Source: Gammaproteobacteria bacterium
GTDB lineage: Bacteria > Pseudomonadota > Gammaproteobacteria > HK1
Direction: 5' to 3'
Assembly: GCA_021773645.1 (NCBI GenBank)
Contig: JAJFJU010000012.1
Location: 310,001 to 374,000, forward strand
Length of the DNA stretch: 64,000 nucleotides
The position numbers and the translations under genes were made by a program. The first letter of the stretch is position 1. Each line of letters starts with the position of its first letter. The notes under the pieces are model-generated. The model saw only the letters and a program-made list of their open reading frames with translations. It had not been told where the DNA came from and ran no database searches. Below, one piece after another: positions 53,610-63,272 of the stretch.

Positions 53610-54791
53610 ATGCCACCAGCTGATCACGGTACGCAAAAGGTAGCGCCCTGGAACGACCCCAAGGTTCGTTCCGTCGTCTTCCAGTTCATTGCCCTGATTA
53701 CCCTGGGGTTTTTCTTTTACACCATCTTCCAGAATACCCTTGCCAATATGGAACGGCGGGGGATTACCACGGGTTTGGCATTTCTGGATCATAAGGCGGG
53801 TTTTGGGATCCTCATGAGCCTGATCCCTTATGACGAAACCTACACCTATGGCCGGACCTTTTTTGTCGGCCTGCTAAATACCCTGTTGGTGGCGGGATTG
53901 GGGATAGCCCTGGCCACCGTCATCGGTTTTGTCCTTGGTGTTGCCCGACTTTCCAATAACTGGATTATCGCCAAGGGGGCGATGGTCTACATCGAAGTAC
54001 TTCGCAATATTCCCTTGCTGCTGCAGATTTTCTTTTGGTATTTCGCTGTCTTGCAGGCCCTGCCAGCTCCCCGTCAGAGCATTTCCTTTGGCGGTGTCTT
54101 TACCCTCAATAATCGTGGCCTGTATTTTCCGGCGCCCATTACGGAGTCCGGGTTTTCCTATGTACTGGCGGCGCTGATAGTGGCCATTATCGGGGTGGTA
54201 TGGCTGGTACGCTGGGCGCGTCGTCGTCAGGAAATTTCCGGTCAGACCTTTCCGGTATTTCGGACCTCTTTAGCCTTGCTGGTGTTGCTGCCATTGCTGG
54301 TTTTTCTGGCCATGGGCTCGCCACTATCCTGGGATCATCCTGAGCTACAGCGCTTTAGTTATGGTGGTGGCGGACGCCTGATTCCAGAACTCATGGCCTT
54401 GCTATGGGCGCTGACCATGTACACCGCCGCCTTCATCGCCGAAATCGTACGTGCCGGGATCCAATCGGTGAGCCACGGTCAGACCGAGGCAGCACGTGCG
54501 CTGGGTCTGCGTAACGGGCCGACGCTGCGGCTGGTGATCATTCCCCAGTCCATGCGCGTCATAATTCCGCCACTCACCAGTCAGTATCTAAATCTCACCA
54601 AAAATTCTTCTTTGGCTACGGCCATTGGTTATCCGGATCTGGTGAGCGTATTTATGGGGACCACCCTCAATCAGACCGGGCAGGCGGTGGAGATCGTCGG
54701 CATGACTATGGCCGTCTACCTGACCATTAGCCTGGCGATTTCTATGGTGATGAATGCCTATAACAAAAAAATTGCGTTGACTGAAAGATGA
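53610..54791 (+). CDS. aapQ: General L-amino acid ABC transporter, permease AapQ
   Basis: Inner-membrane permease of 393 residues with the long, characteristic N-terminal region of AapQ/BztB and about eight helices. The core HisM-type coupling motif is EIVRAGIQSVSHGQTEAARAL followed by GLRNGPTLRLVIIPQSMRVIIPPL. The inserted domain between helices 3 and 4 (about residues 140-210) is usual for AapQ. It overlaps aapM by four bases. Confidence 0.93.
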   Translation: MPPADHGTQKVAPWNDPKVRSVVFQFIALITLGFFFYTIFQNTLANMERRGITTGLAFLDHKAGFGILMSLIPYDETYTYGRTFFVGLLNTLLVAGLGIALATVIGFVLGVARLSNNWIIAKGAMVYIEVLRNIPLLLQIFFWYFAVLQALPAPRQSISFGGVFTLNNRGLYFPAPITESGFSYVLAALIVAIIGVVWLVRWARRRQEISGQTFPVFRTSLALLVLLPLLVFLAMGSPLSWDHPELQRFSYGGGGRLIPELMALLWALTMYTAAFIAEIVRAGIQSVSHGQTEAARALGLRNGPTLRLVIIPQSMRVIIPPLTSQYLNLTKNSSLATAIGYPDLVSVFMGTTLNQTGQAVEIVGMTMAVYLTISLAISMVMNAYNKKIALTER

Positions 54792-55888
54792 CCATAACGA
54801 CAGTGAATCAGCCATCGCTAGCACCGCCGGCCACCAGCGTCGGAGTGGTGGGTTGGATGCGCCAGAATTTATTCTCGACACCGCTGAATGGCGGGCTCAC
54901 CTTGCTGGCCGCAGCGCTTATCTACTTGCTGGTGGTGCCGTTCTTCCAGTGGGCCATATGGAATGCCGATTGGATTGGCTCGGATCAAAGTGCCTGCACC
55001 TCTGATGGTGCGTGCTGGGTTTTTATCCTTGCCCGCATGGAACTATTTATCTACGGATTTTTCCCCACCACCGAGTATTGGCGCGTCGATTTGGTGTTCG
55101 CCCTGCTGGCAGTACTGATTGTGCCGCAGTTCTTCGAGCGCTTTCCACATAAAGGTTGGATAGGCCTATTTACTCTCACCGGTTTTCCAGTAGCGGTCTA
55201 TTTCCTGCTCGTTGGTGGCAGCTTTGGTCTGGAGCCAGTGGAAAGCGGTAAATGGGGTGGTCTGATGCTGACCCTGGTGCTGGCCTTCGTGGGTATCGTT
55301 GCTGCACTGCCTATCGGCATTTTATTGGCTCTGGGGCGACGTTCAGATATGCCGGTCATCCGCACCATCTGCGTCTGTTTTATTGAGCTTTGGCGGGGCG
55401 TGCCACTGATCTCCGTACTTTTCATGGCCTCGGTGATGTTGCCGTTATTCCTTCCAGAAGGGGTCAATTTCGACAAGTTATTGCGAGCACTCATCGGTAT
55501 CGTACTATTTCAGTCAGCTTATATGGCAGAGGTTATTCGGGGTGGTCTGCAGGCCATTCCCAAGGGCCAATATGAGGCGGCGCGGGCACTGGGTTTGGGT
55601 TATTGGAAGAGCATGAGCCTGATTATTCTTCCCCAGGCATTGAAGCTGGTGATTCCGGGTATCGTTAATACCTTTATCGCATTATTCAAGGATACGACCT
55701 TGGTGCTGATTATCGGGCTGCTGGATATTCTTGCCTCGGTACAGTCCGCCATCGTGGATCCGGCTTGGGGCAACGTGTCCACCGAGGGCTATCTGTTTGC
55801 CGCTTTCTCGTTCTGGATATTCTGTTTCAGCATGTCCCGCTACAGCCAAGCATTAGAAAAGAAGCTGGAAACGGGCTACAGCCGCTAA
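54788..55888 (+). CDS. aapM: General L-amino acid ABC transporter, permease AapM
   Basis: Second permease, 366 residues. After an N-terminal extension with one or two helices, it has the permease core with CFIELWRGVPLISVLFMASV and AEVIRGGLQAIPKGQYEAARAL. Coupling helix and pattern match AapM/BztC. Start overlaps aapQ (ATGA). Confidence 0.93.
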   Translation: MTITTVNQPSLAPPATSVGVVGWMRQNLFSTPLNGGLTLLAAALIYLLVVPFFQWAIWNADWIGSDQSACTSDGACWVFILARMELFIYGFFPTTEYWRVDLVFALLAVLIVPQFFERFPHKGWIGLFTLTGFPVAVYFLLVGGSFGLEPVESGKWGGLMLTLVLAFVGIVAALPIGILLALGRRSDMPVIRTICVCFIELWRGVPLISVLFMASVMLPLFLPEGVNFDKLLRALIGIVLFQSAYMAEVIRGGLQAIPKGQYEAARALGLGYWKSMSLIILPQALKLVIPGIVNTFIALFKDTTLVLIIGLLDILASVQSAIVDPAWGNVSTEGYLFAAFSFWIFCFSMSRYSQALEKKLETGYSR

Positions 55889-55929
55889 CAAGTTTTTAGA
55901 AAAAATTATTACGCTAAGTTGTCTAGGAG

Positions 55930-56709
55930 ATGTCAGTGACCGAAGCGATTGAGCAAGTATCAACGGCCGACGATGGGCTAATGATAGAGATGGTGGACGT
56001 ACACAAGTGGTACGGTGATTTCCACGTCCTGCGAAAGATCGATTTAGAGGTGAAGAAAGGTGAGCGGATCGTCATCTGTGGGCCTTCCGGTTCCGGAAAA
56101 TCCACTATGATCCGTTGTATTAACCGCCTCGAAGAACACCAGCGTGGGCGCATTTCTATCGGTGGCGTAGAGCTAACCGGTGACCTCAAGAACATCGAGC
56201 GTATTCGCCGAGAGGTCGGCATGGTGTTCCAGCATTTCAATCTGTTCCCGCATCTGACGGTGCTGGAAAACCTCGCCCTTGCTCCCATTTGGGTGCGCAA
56301 GACGCCGCGTGCTGAGGCCGAGGAAATTGCTATGAGTTACCTGGAGCGGGTCAAGATCCCGGAGCAGGCAGGCAAGTATCCGGGGCAGCTCTCCGGTGGT
56401 CAGCAGCAGCGCGTAGCCATTGCCCGGTCGCTGTGCATGAATCCCCAGATCATGCTATTTGACGAGCCCACCTCAGCGCTTGATCCGGAGATGATCAAGG
56501 AGGTGTTGGATGTGATGGTGGAGCTGGCGCACGACGGTATGACCATGCTCTGTGTGACCCACGAGATGGGCTTTGCTAAGACCGTTGCCAATCGTGTTAT
56601 CTTCATGGATGAGGGGCAGATCATTGAGGAAAATGAGCCGGAAGAGTTTTTCACCCGGCCGCAGCACGATCGCACTAAACTATTTCTCAGTCAGATACTC
56701 GAACACTAA
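55930..56709 (+). CDS. aapP: General L-amino acid ABC transporter, ATPase
   Basis: ATPase of 259 residues. Walker A is [14 protein letters not shown], the signature [15 protein letters not shown], Walker [15 protein letters not shown], and the switch [10 protein letters not shown]. It completes the aapJQMP importer. The palindromic element overlaps its stop codon. Confidence 0.95.
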   Translation: MSVTEAIEQVSTADDGLMIEMVDVHKWYGDFHVLRKIDLEVKKGERIVICGPSGSGKSTMIRCINRLEEHQRGRISIGGVELTGDLKNIERIRREVGMVFQHFNLFPHLTVLENLALAPIWVRKTPRAEAEEIAMSYLERVKIPEQAGKYPGQLSGGQQQRVAIARSLCMNPQIMLFDEPTSALDPEMIKEVLDVMVELAHDGMTMLCVTHEMGFAKTVANRVIFMDEGQIIEENEPEEFFTRPQHDRTKLFLSQILEH

Positions 56710-56870
56710 GGACTCGGGCGGTGATAATGTTGCGATTTCGGGTGTTGAGGCACCTGCGTGGCAAGACGCGAAGAGGGCGAATAGTCGCTCTATTCAACTG
56801 ATGAGCAACGCTGCCAGGCGGGATGCATCGACTCTCGAAATGGTAATGTTATTGCCGTTCGAGTCCTAAG
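56706..56870. mobile_element. 165-bp palindromic MITE-like element (downstream of aapP)
   Basis: The two ends CTAAGGACTCG (56706-56716) and CGAGTCCTAAG (56860-56870) are inverted repeats with one mismatch. The arms pair imperfectly along almost the whole length (for example ATTTCG and GGCA blocks), and the midpoint (56787) is the hairpin GAATAG-TCGCT-CTATTC. It overlaps the TAA of aapP, so it supplies or abuts the gene end. It has no gene of its own. Its design parallels the 41.6-kb element, but the sequence differs. Confidence 0.6.
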
Positions 56871-56886
56871 GACGCTGGAGATTCTC

Positions 56887-57171
56887 ATGGCGGAACAACG
56901 CAAAGGGCAGGTAAATATTCGCCAGAATGCGGAGGATGCGGCTCAGCGTATCAGTGAAAAGCTCGGTTTATCGCTTTCCCCAGAGGAGTTGACGGGAATG
57001 GCAGATACTATCGAAAAGGCTATTGTGGTGAACGTGCTGGAGGCTAGAAACCGCTGTGCCGGTGTGGCCATGAGGCGAAGCGCTACGGAGCACGATCTGG
57101 CTCATCAAATCTCTGAGAGGATTCGTCGGAATAACGAAGTTCTGGTCGCCAATCTTTCCAGTCTGCGTTGA
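56887..57171 (+). CDS. Small hypothetical protein after the palindromic element
   Basis: 94 residues, soluble, helical: RISEKLGLSLSPEELTGMAD, then EKAIVVNVLEARNRCAGVAM, and ISERIRRNNEVLVANL. I do not recognise the family. It begins at ATG 56887, preceded by GGAG at about ten bases. It converges on the suf operon. It may be a nucleic-acid or membrane-less scaffold, but there is no basis for a firm guess. Confidence 0.55.
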   Translation: MAEQRKGQVNIRQNAEDAAQRISEKLGLSLSPEELTGMADTIEKAIVVNVLEARNRCAGVAMRRSATEHDLAHQISERIRRNNEVLVANLSSLR

Positions 57172-57192
57172 GCCTAGGTTTAGCTCGCCCTA

Positions 57193-57513
57193 TTAATCCT
57201 CGCGGGAGTCCCGTACCTGTACCACGCCGTTTTTAATTCGCACCGGAAAGGTAGTGATGGCCTCGTAGGCCGGGGGAGAGAGTGCGGCGCCTGTCTTGAT
57301 GGAAAAGCGCGCACCGTGCATGGGGCATAGGATCTCATCACCCTTTAGTTTGCCATCGCTCAGGGTGCTCTCAGCATGGGAACAGAGATCTTCAATGGCA
57401 TAGAAGCCATCGGATAGGCGAAAGACGGCAATCTCCATGTCGTCTACTTCAACGACCTCAAAACTCCCGGGCACAAAGTCCTGTTCGGGAGCGACATCCA
57501 GCCAGTCAGACAA
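57193..57513 (-). CDS. Rieske-type ferredoxin of the SUF operon
   Basis: Rieske protein of 106 residues with a [2Fe-2S] site CSHAEST and CPMHGARF (Cys-x-His and Cys-x2-His). It is the last gene of the operon, three bases after sufT. Homologues follow suf genes in several gammaproteobacteria, and it probably supplies electrons for cluster assembly, which is inference. Confidence 0.88.
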   Translation of the reverse strand: MSDWLDVAPEQDFVPGSFEVVEVDDMEIAVFRLSDGFYAIEDLCSHAESTLSDGKLKGDEILCPMHGARFSIKTGAALSPPAYEAITTFPVRIKNGVVQVRDSRED

Positions 57514-57516
57514 AAT

Positions 57517-57840
57517 CTACAATAGCCCCAGTTGCAGCTTCGCATCTTCGGTCATGCGGTCTTGGGTCCATGGCGGCTCCCAGACGACTTCTACATGTAC
57601 CGAACTAACTTGCGGGATCTGCTCTACGGCGGTTTCAATAACTCCTGGAAAAGTCTCGGCTACCGGACAGCCGGGTGCGGTGAGGGTCATTTCAATCTCG
57701 ACCACGCCGTTAGCCTCGATCTCGACGCCGTAGATAAGTCCAAGATCATGGATATTCACCGGAATCTCCGGGTCGTAAATGCTTCGCAATACTTCAATGA
57801 TGTCGGTATGCAGAGCGTTGTTGTCGATCTGTGCATTCAT
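57517..57840 (-). CDS. sufT: SUF-associated MIP18-type protein SufT
   Basis: DUF59/MIP18-fold protein of 107 residues: VLRSIYDPEIPVNIHDLGLI, then LTAPGCPVAET with the conserved Cys, and EQIPQVSSVHVEVVWEPPW. SufT helps deliver Fe-S clusters. It lies four bases after sufU. Confidence 0.92.
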   Translation of the reverse strand: MNAQIDNNALHTDIIEVLRSIYDPEIPVNIHDLGLIYGVEIEANGVVEIEMTLTAPGCPVAETFPGVIETAVEQIPQVSSVHVEVVWEPPWTQDRMTEDAKLQLGLL

Positions 57841-57844
57841 AGGC

Positions 57845-58309
57845 CTACTCGGTGGTACTGTCCTTCTTTCCCATCAGGGCGGCATGCATGGTGTGCCAGG
57901 CGAGGGTCGCGCATTTTACTCGCATGGGATATTCCTTCACCCCTTTAAGCACGCTGAGCTTGCCTAGCACGCTTTCGTCTGCGTGTTCACCATCGTCATC
58001 TTCATCGTCGTCGGTGAGTAGGTGACGGACCTCACTAAAGAGTTTATCCGCATCCTCTACTGGCATACCGATGATCGCCTCGGTCATTAATGAGGCCGAG
58101 GCGGTAGAGATGGCGCAGCCGGCCCCCTCAAAGCCGATGTCCTTGATAACCCCGTCTTCCACCGTGAGGTTGACGATGAACTCATCACCGCAGAGTGGAT
58201 TGTGCCCGTGGGCGGTACAGTTACAGTCCGTGGGCTTTTTGGGATAGTTCCGCGGATTACGATTGTGATCGAGGATCAGTTCCTCGTAGAGGTCGCGCAT
58301 ATCGTTCAT
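57845..58309 (-). CDS. sufU: Fe-S scaffold SufU
   Basis: IscU-like scaffold of 154 residues: DHNRNPRNY, NPLCGDEF (first Cys and Asp), EGAGCAISTASASLMTEAI (second Cys) and RVKCATLAWHTM (third Cys). Between the second and third there is an acidic insertion DDDEDDDGEHADES not in the core family. The SufU-type region is otherwise complete. Overlaps sufS by four bases. Confidence 0.92.
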   Translation of the reverse strand: MNDMRDLYEELILDHNRNPRNYPKKPTDCNCTAHGHNPLCGDEFIVNLTVEDGVIKDIGFEGAGCAISTASASLMTEAIIGMPVEDADKLFSEVRHLLTDDDEDDDGEHADESVLGKLSVLKGVKEYPMRVKCATLAWHTMHAALMGKKDSTTE

Positions 58310-59580
58310 GACTGGAAAATCTCTTTAACCTTATCGATCCCCGCTATCAGGGCGTCTACATCTGCACGATTATTGTACAGCGCAAAGGAGGCCCGGGCGG
58401 TAGCCGAGAGTCCGTAGTGGGTCATCACCGGCATGGTGCAGTGATGGCCAGCACGGATGGCGATGCCTTCTCCATCGAGAATGGTGCTGATGTCGTGGGG
58501 ATGTACGCCTTCGATGCAAAAGGACAGGATGCTGGCCTTTTCTGTTGCAGTACCGATGAGGCGGACACCGGGGAGGGACTGCAATTGGGTGGTAGCGTAG
58601 TCCAGAAGCTCATCTTCATGGGCGGCTATAGCAGCCATATCGAGCTCGTCGAGGTAATCCAGCGCGGCCCCCAGGCCGATAACACCCGCGATATTGGGGG
58701 TTCCTGCCTCGAACTTGTAGGGTAAATCGTTATACAGGGTTTTTTCAAAGCTGACCCGGGAGATCATGTCACCACCTCCCTGGTAGGGTTCCATATCGGC
58801 TAGCAGAGCCTCTTTGGCGTAGAGCACACCGGTACCCGTGGGGCCGAATAACTTGTGTGCGGAGCAGGTATAGAAATCACAGTCGAGCGCCTGCACATCC
58901 ACTTTGCGATGCGCCACGGCTTGGGCACCATCCACCAACACCGGTACGTCAAACTGGTGTGCAGCTTTGATCATTTCGGCCACGGGATTGACGGTCCCGA
59001 GGGAATTGGACACATGCACCACGGCGACCAGCCGGGTTTTTGGTCCCAGCAATTGATGGTAGGCATCAACATCCAGCTCTCCGGCATCGTTAAAGGGCAC
59101 TACTTTGAGGGTAGCTCCCGTCTGCTGGCAGAGGAGTTGCCATGGCACGATATTGGAGTGATGCTCCATCTCAGTGATGAGGATCTCGTCACCAGCGGAA
59201 AAACGTGGCCGACCGTAGCTCTGGGCCACCAGATTAATGGCCTCGGTGGTGCCACGTACGAATATGATCTCGCGGATGCTGGCGGCGTTGAAGAAATTAC
59301 GAACCTTCTTTCTAACTCCCTCATAGGCCAGCGTCGCACGCTCGCTGAGGGTGTGTACGCCCCGATGGACATTGGAATTATCGCGCTCGTAATAATGGCG
59401 GATGGTATCGATGACCGACTGTGGCTTTTGGCTGGTTGCTCCATTATCCAGATACACCAGCGGGTGCCCGCGTACTTGCTGATGCAGTGCGGGAAAGTCG
59501 GCACGCAAGGCCTTGAGATCGAGCACTCGCTCGGGATCAGTAGTGAAATTTCGTTCCAGCATGTGTGGGCTGCTATTCAT
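58306..59580 (-). CDS. sufS: Cysteine desulfurase SufS
   Basis: PLP-dependent desulfurase of 424 residues (group II). The PLP Lys lies in CSAHKLFGPTGTGVLYAK and the catalytic Cys in RAGHHCTMPVM. HSNIVPWQLL and VDGAQAVAHRKVDVQAL are further conserved blocks. It supplies persulfide sulfur to SufU. A four-base overlap joins it to sufD. Confidence 0.95.
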   Translation of the reverse strand: MNSSPHMLERNFTTDPERVLDLKALRADFPALHQQVRGHPLVYLDNGATSQKPQSVIDTIRHYYERDNSNVHRGVHTLSERATLAYEGVRKKVRNFFNAASIREIIFVRGTTEAINLVAQSYGRPRFSAGDEILITEMEHHSNIVPWQLLCQQTGATLKVVPFNDAGELDVDAYHQLLGPKTRLVAVVHVSNSLGTVNPVAEMIKAAHQFDVPVLVDGAQAVAHRKVDVQALDCDFYTCSAHKLFGPTGTGVLYAKEALLADMEPYQGGGDMISRVSFEKTLYNDLPYKFEAGTPNIAGVIGLGAALDYLDELDMAAIAAHEDELLDYATTQLQSLPGVRLIGTATEKASILSFCIEGVHPHDISTILDGEGIAIRAGHHCTMPVMTHYGLSATARASFALYNNRADVDALIAGIDKVKEIFQS

Positions 59581-60917
59581 ATCAGGCTTTTCAGCCCGTG
59601 GGATTGGGACAGGATCTCGATGAGTTTTTTCTCTAGCTGCTCTGCCACAGGTTTTAGTGGCATGCGTTCCAGCAGATCGCGGGCAAAGCCCAGGGTCAGC
59701 AGTCCACGCGCCGCATCTTCTGGGAGACCGCGACTGCGCAGGTAGAATAACATGTCATCATCCAGTTGCCCGACCGTGGCGCCGTGACTGCAGCGCACGT
59801 CATCGGCATAGATCTCAAGCTCTGGCTTGGTATCTGCCTCGGCGTCGTTCGATAGCAGCAGATTGTGGTTCGACTGCTCGGCATTACTTTTCTGCGCCTG
59901 GGGATGAACATAAACCTGGCCGTTGAAAACCCCGCGTGCACGCCCATCTAGGATGCCTTTATAAATCTGTCGACTATCGGCCCCCGCTTGCATATGCCGC
60001 ACCTCGGTATGGCAATCCACATGTTGGCGCCCGCCTCCGAGATACAGTCCGTTGAGCGAGCAGTGTGCCCCTTCGCCATTAAGATCCACACTCAATTCAT
60101 GGCGTGCGAGGGTTGCTCCGAGGGATAGCAGATGTGATTCAAAATGGCTGCGCTGTGCTTGCTGCACTTGCAGGCTAGCAATATGGTAGCTGAGCTGGTT
60201 TTCCTCCTGCAGCTTGTAGTGATGCAGGGTGGCTTCGGCCTCGAGGATGACTTGGCTACAGGCATTGGTGAAACAGGCGGCATCGTCCAGGGAATGGTAA
60301 CTCTCCAGCACCACCGCTTGGCTACCCGTCCCTAGCTGAATCAGATTGCGTGGCTGGGCACAGTGTTCTTCTGCCTTACCCACAGACAGAAAGAGCAGGT
60401 GCAAGGGCTTATCAAGTTGGGTATTCGGGGCCAGGTGGAGATAGGTACCATCGTGCAACAAGGCGGTATTTAGGGCATTGAAAGCGTGATCCGCCGGCTG
60501 TTCACGGCTATGGAAAAAGGGTTCCAGTTGCTGCGGCGTTTGGGCCAGTGTGGTGGCGAGGTTTTCCAGCGTAACACCACTGGGCAGTGTGCCGATTGTG
60601 GACAGGGCGGGGGCATAGATGCTGTTTACAAAGACCAGCTGATGACAATCGAGATCGGTATAGAGGAAGGGCTCAATTGCCTTTGGATCAATCGAAATAT
60701 CGGTGCTGGCCAGCGAAAAAAAACGCCGCTGCAGGGTTCCTACGTTGGTGTAATGCCACGCTTCCTGGAGACGGGTAGGAAATCCGAGGCGGGCAAAGTC
60801 GTCCCGAGCCTTGCTTCGTGTTTGTTGAATCCACGGCACTTCGGCAGCGGGCAGGGTGGGGGCAATGCTTGCCAGCTCCGCGCAATAGCGCGCCACCATA
60901 TCAGCGGCAGCGTTCAT
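59577..60917 (-). CDS. sufD: SufBCD complex subunit SufD
   Basis: Scaffold/assembly subunit of 446 residues, similar to SufB. The C-terminal beta-helix has HVDCHTEVRHMQ, KSNAEQSNHNLLLSND and CSHGATVGQLDDDMLFYLRS. I start at ATG 60917, which overlaps the sufC stop (ATGA), instead of an in-frame codon eight residues upstream. Confidence 0.93.
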   Translation of the reverse strand: MNAAADMVARYCAELASIAPTLPAAEVPWIQQTRSKARDDFARLGFPTRLQEAWHYTNVGTLQRRFFSLASTDISIDPKAIEPFLYTDLDCHQLVFVNSIYAPALSTIGTLPSGVTLENLATTLAQTPQQLEPFFHSREQPADHAFNALNTALLHDGTYLHLAPNTQLDKPLHLLFLSVGKAEEHCAQPRNLIQLGTGSQAVVLESYHSLDDAACFTNACSQVILEAEATLHHYKLQEENQLSYHIASLQVQQAQRSHFESHLLSLGATLARHELSVDLNGEGAHCSLNGLYLGGGRQHVDCHTEVRHMQAGADSRQIYKGILDGRARGVFNGQVYVHPQAQKSNAEQSNHNLLLSNDAEADTKPELEIYADDVRCSHGATVGQLDDDMLFYLRSRGLPEDAARGLLTLGFARDLLERMPLKPVAEQLEKKLIEILSQSHGLKSLI

Positions 60918-61666
60918 GTGGCCGCTGCTTCCTTGAGCCAACTATAGCCCTTTTCTTCCAGGGTCAGGGCAAGTTCACGGCCGCCGGAGCGGACGATGCG
61001 TCCTTCTGAAAGGACATGTACATAGTCCGGGACGATGTAATCCAGCAGGCGTTGGTAATGGGTGACCAGAATCACCGCGCGGTCGGGATCGCGTAGCGCG
61101 TTCACACCCTCTGCAACGATTTTCAGGGCATCAATATCGAGGCCGGAATCGGTTTCATCGAGGATGGCAAGTTGTGGTTCCAGCACTGCCATCTGGAAGA
61201 TTTCATTGCGTTTCTTTTCACCGCCAGAGAAGCCTTCATTGACCGCACGCTGCAACAGGGATTCATCCAACCCCACCAGCTTCGCCTTCTCCTTGGCCAT
61301 CTGAATGAAATCGAAGGCATCAAGCTCCGTGAGCCCATTGGCGACCCGGCGGGCATTAATCGCCGCCTTGAGGAAATACATATTGTTAACCCCGGGAATC
61401 TCCACCGGATATTGAAAGCCGAGGAACACACCGGCATGGGCGCGAGTCTCCGGGCTGAGTTCGAGCAGGTTTTTACCCTGGTAACGGGCACTACCCTCGA
61501 TGACCTCGTAACCGGCACGCCCGGCGAGCACATGTGACAGGGTGCTTTTGCCAGAGCCATTGGGCCCCATGATGGCGTGTACCTCACCTGCTTTAACCGT
61601 TAGGTTGATGCCATTGAGGATGGTTTTATCACCAACTCGGACGTGCAGGTTATTGATTTCTAACAT
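60914..61666 (-). CDS. sufC: SUF ATPase SufC
   Basis: ABC-type ATPase of 250 residues: Walker A GPNGSGKSTL, signature FSGGEKKRNEIFQM, Walker B LAILDETDSGLDID. It drives SufBD conformational change during cluster formation. Divided from sufB by 54 bases. Confidence 0.95.
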   Translation of the reverse strand: MLEINNLHVRVGDKTILNGINLTVKAGEVHAIMGPNGSGKSTLSHVLAGRAGYEVIEGSARYQGKNLLELSPETRAHAGVFLGFQYPVEIPGVNNMYFLKAAINARRVANGLTELDAFDFIQMAKEKAKLVGLDESLLQRAVNEGFSGGEKKRNEIFQMAVLEPQLAILDETDSGLDIDALKIVAEGVNALRDPDRAVILVTHYQRLLDYIVPDYVHVLSEGRIVRSGGRELALTLEEKGYSWLKEAAAT

Positions 61667-61720
61667 TTAATATCGCTCATATAGAAAATTATGGCGGCAA
61701 GAGAATGGCTGTCGCCGTTC

Positions 61721-63169
61721 TCAGCCAACACTTCCTTCAAGGCTCAGGGCCAGCAGGTTTTGTGCTTCTACCGCGAACTCCATGGGCAGCTCACGAAATA
61801 CCTCTTTGCAGAAACCGTTGACGATCATGGAGACCGCATCCTCTTCGGAAATTCCCCGTTGTTGGCAATAGAACAGCTGATCCTCACCGATGCGTGAGGT
61901 GGTGGCCTCGTGTTCTACCCGGGCGCTCGGGTTCTTCACTTCCATATAGGGATAGGTGTGCGCGCCGCAGCGATCGCCCATGAGCAGAGAGTCGCAGCGC
62001 GTGTGGTTGCGTGCCGAGCTGGCATTCTTGCCCATATGCACTAGGCCACGGTAGATATTCTGTGCCTGACCCGCGGAGATCCCCTTGGAGACGATAGTGC
62101 TGCGGGTATTCTTTCCCAGATGCACCATCTTGGTGCCGGTATCCGCTTGTTGGTGGTGATTGGTGACGGCGATGGAGTGAAATTCGCCAATGGAATTATC
62201 ACCGCGCAGCAGACAACTGGGATATTTCCAGGTGATCGCGGAACCGGTTTCTACCTGAGTCCAGGAGATTTTAGAATTATCACCGCGGCAGTCACCGCGT
62301 TTGGTGACAAAGTTATAGATCCCGCCAACCCCGTTTTCATCGCCGGGATACCAGTTCTGTACGGTGGAATATTTAATCTCCGCGTCTTCCATAGCCACCA
62401 GTTCCACCACCGCGGCGTGTAGCTGGTTTTCATCGCGCTGGGGTGCGGTACAACCCTCCAGGTAGCTCACGTAGCTTCCTGCCTCGGCAATGATCAGGGT
62501 GCGTTCAAATTGTCCGGTATTGGCTGCGTTGATGCGGAAATAGGTGGACAGCTCCATGGGGCAGCGCACCCCCTTAGGGATGTAGACGAAGGAGCCATCG
62601 GTAAAGACCGCCGAGTTGAGGCTGGCGAAATAGTTATCGGTGGTGGGCACCACAGAGCCGAGATAGCGTTTGATGAGCTCTGGATGCTCCTGCACTGCCT
62701 CGGAAAAGGGGCAGAAGATGATGCCTTCTTTGGCCAGCTTGTCCTTGAAGGTGGTAGCTACGGATACACTATCGAACACCGCATCGACGGCCACCCCGGC
62801 CAGCGCCGCACGTTCTTCCAGTGGGATACCCAGTTTCTCGTAGGTTTCCAGCAGTTTCGGATCCACCTCATCCAGGCTCTTGGGACCATCCGCTTGGGTT
62901 TTGGGGGCCGAGTAATAGGAGATTGCTTGGTAGTCGATGGGGGCAATATTCAGCTTCGCCCAGTTGGGCTCGCGCTGAGTCAGCCAGTGGCGATAGGCCT
63001 CCAGGCGCCACTCCAACAGAAAATCCGGCTCGTGCTTCATGCGTGAGATATGGCGAATAACATCTTCGTCCAGCCCTGGCGGCAGCGTATCGCTCTCTAC
63101 ATCGGTGGTAAAACCGTGTTCGTAGTCTTTGCGGAGGTGGGATTGAAGTTCTTCGGTGCTACTAGGCAT
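61721..63169 (-). CDS. sufB: SufBCD complex subunit SufB
   Basis: Core scaffold of 482 residues. [35 protein letters not shown] (the conserved Cys) and [38 protein letters not shown]-like text (last Cys) are present. It is the first gene of sufBCDSU-sufT-rieske. An IscR-type site lies just upstream. Confidence 0.95.
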   Translation of the reverse strand: MPSSTEELQSHLRKDYEHGFTTDVESDTLPPGLDEDVIRHISRMKHEPDFLLEWRLEAYRHWLTQREPNWAKLNIAPIDYQAISYYSAPKTQADGPKSLDEVDPKLLETYEKLGIPLEERAALAGVAVDAVFDSVSVATTFKDKLAKEGIIFCPFSEAVQEHPELIKRYLGSVVPTTDNYFASLNSAVFTDGSFVYIPKGVRCPMELSTYFRINAANTGQFERTLIIAEAGSYVSYLEGCTAPQRDENQLHAAVVELVAMEDAEIKYSTVQNWYPGDENGVGGIYNFVTKRGDCRGDNSKISWTQVETGSAITWKYPSCLLRGDNSIGEFHSIAVTNHHQQADTGTKMVHLGKNTRSTIVSKGISAGQAQNIYRGLVHMGKNASSARNHTRCDSLLMGDRCGAHTYPYMEVKNPSARVEHEATTSRIGEDQLFYCQQRGISEEDAVSMIVNGFCKEVFRELPMEFAVEAQNLLALSLEGSVG

Positions 63170-63203
63170 ATCTCGCCCTTCAGGGGCCGTGGCTAAAGAC
63201 TGA

Positions 63204-63236
63204 ATGCTAAATTACCCGAGTAAAATGGTCAAGAAT
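63204..63236 (-). promoter_or_regulatory. Promoter with IscR type 1-like site upstream of sufB
   Basis: On the minus strand TTGACC (63232-63227), a 17-base spacer and TAGCAT (63209-63204) form a sigma-70-like promoter. The stretch ATTCTTGACCATTTTACTC (followed by GGGTAAT) resembles the IscR type 1 site (TTGACT...CTCGGGTAT), overlapping the -35. Fe-S cluster-loaded IscR would repress. No iscR gene is in the window. Confidence 0.6.
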
Positions 63237-63272
63237 TAACGAGCGTGCAATTCAGCTTGGGAAAGGGCGCCA

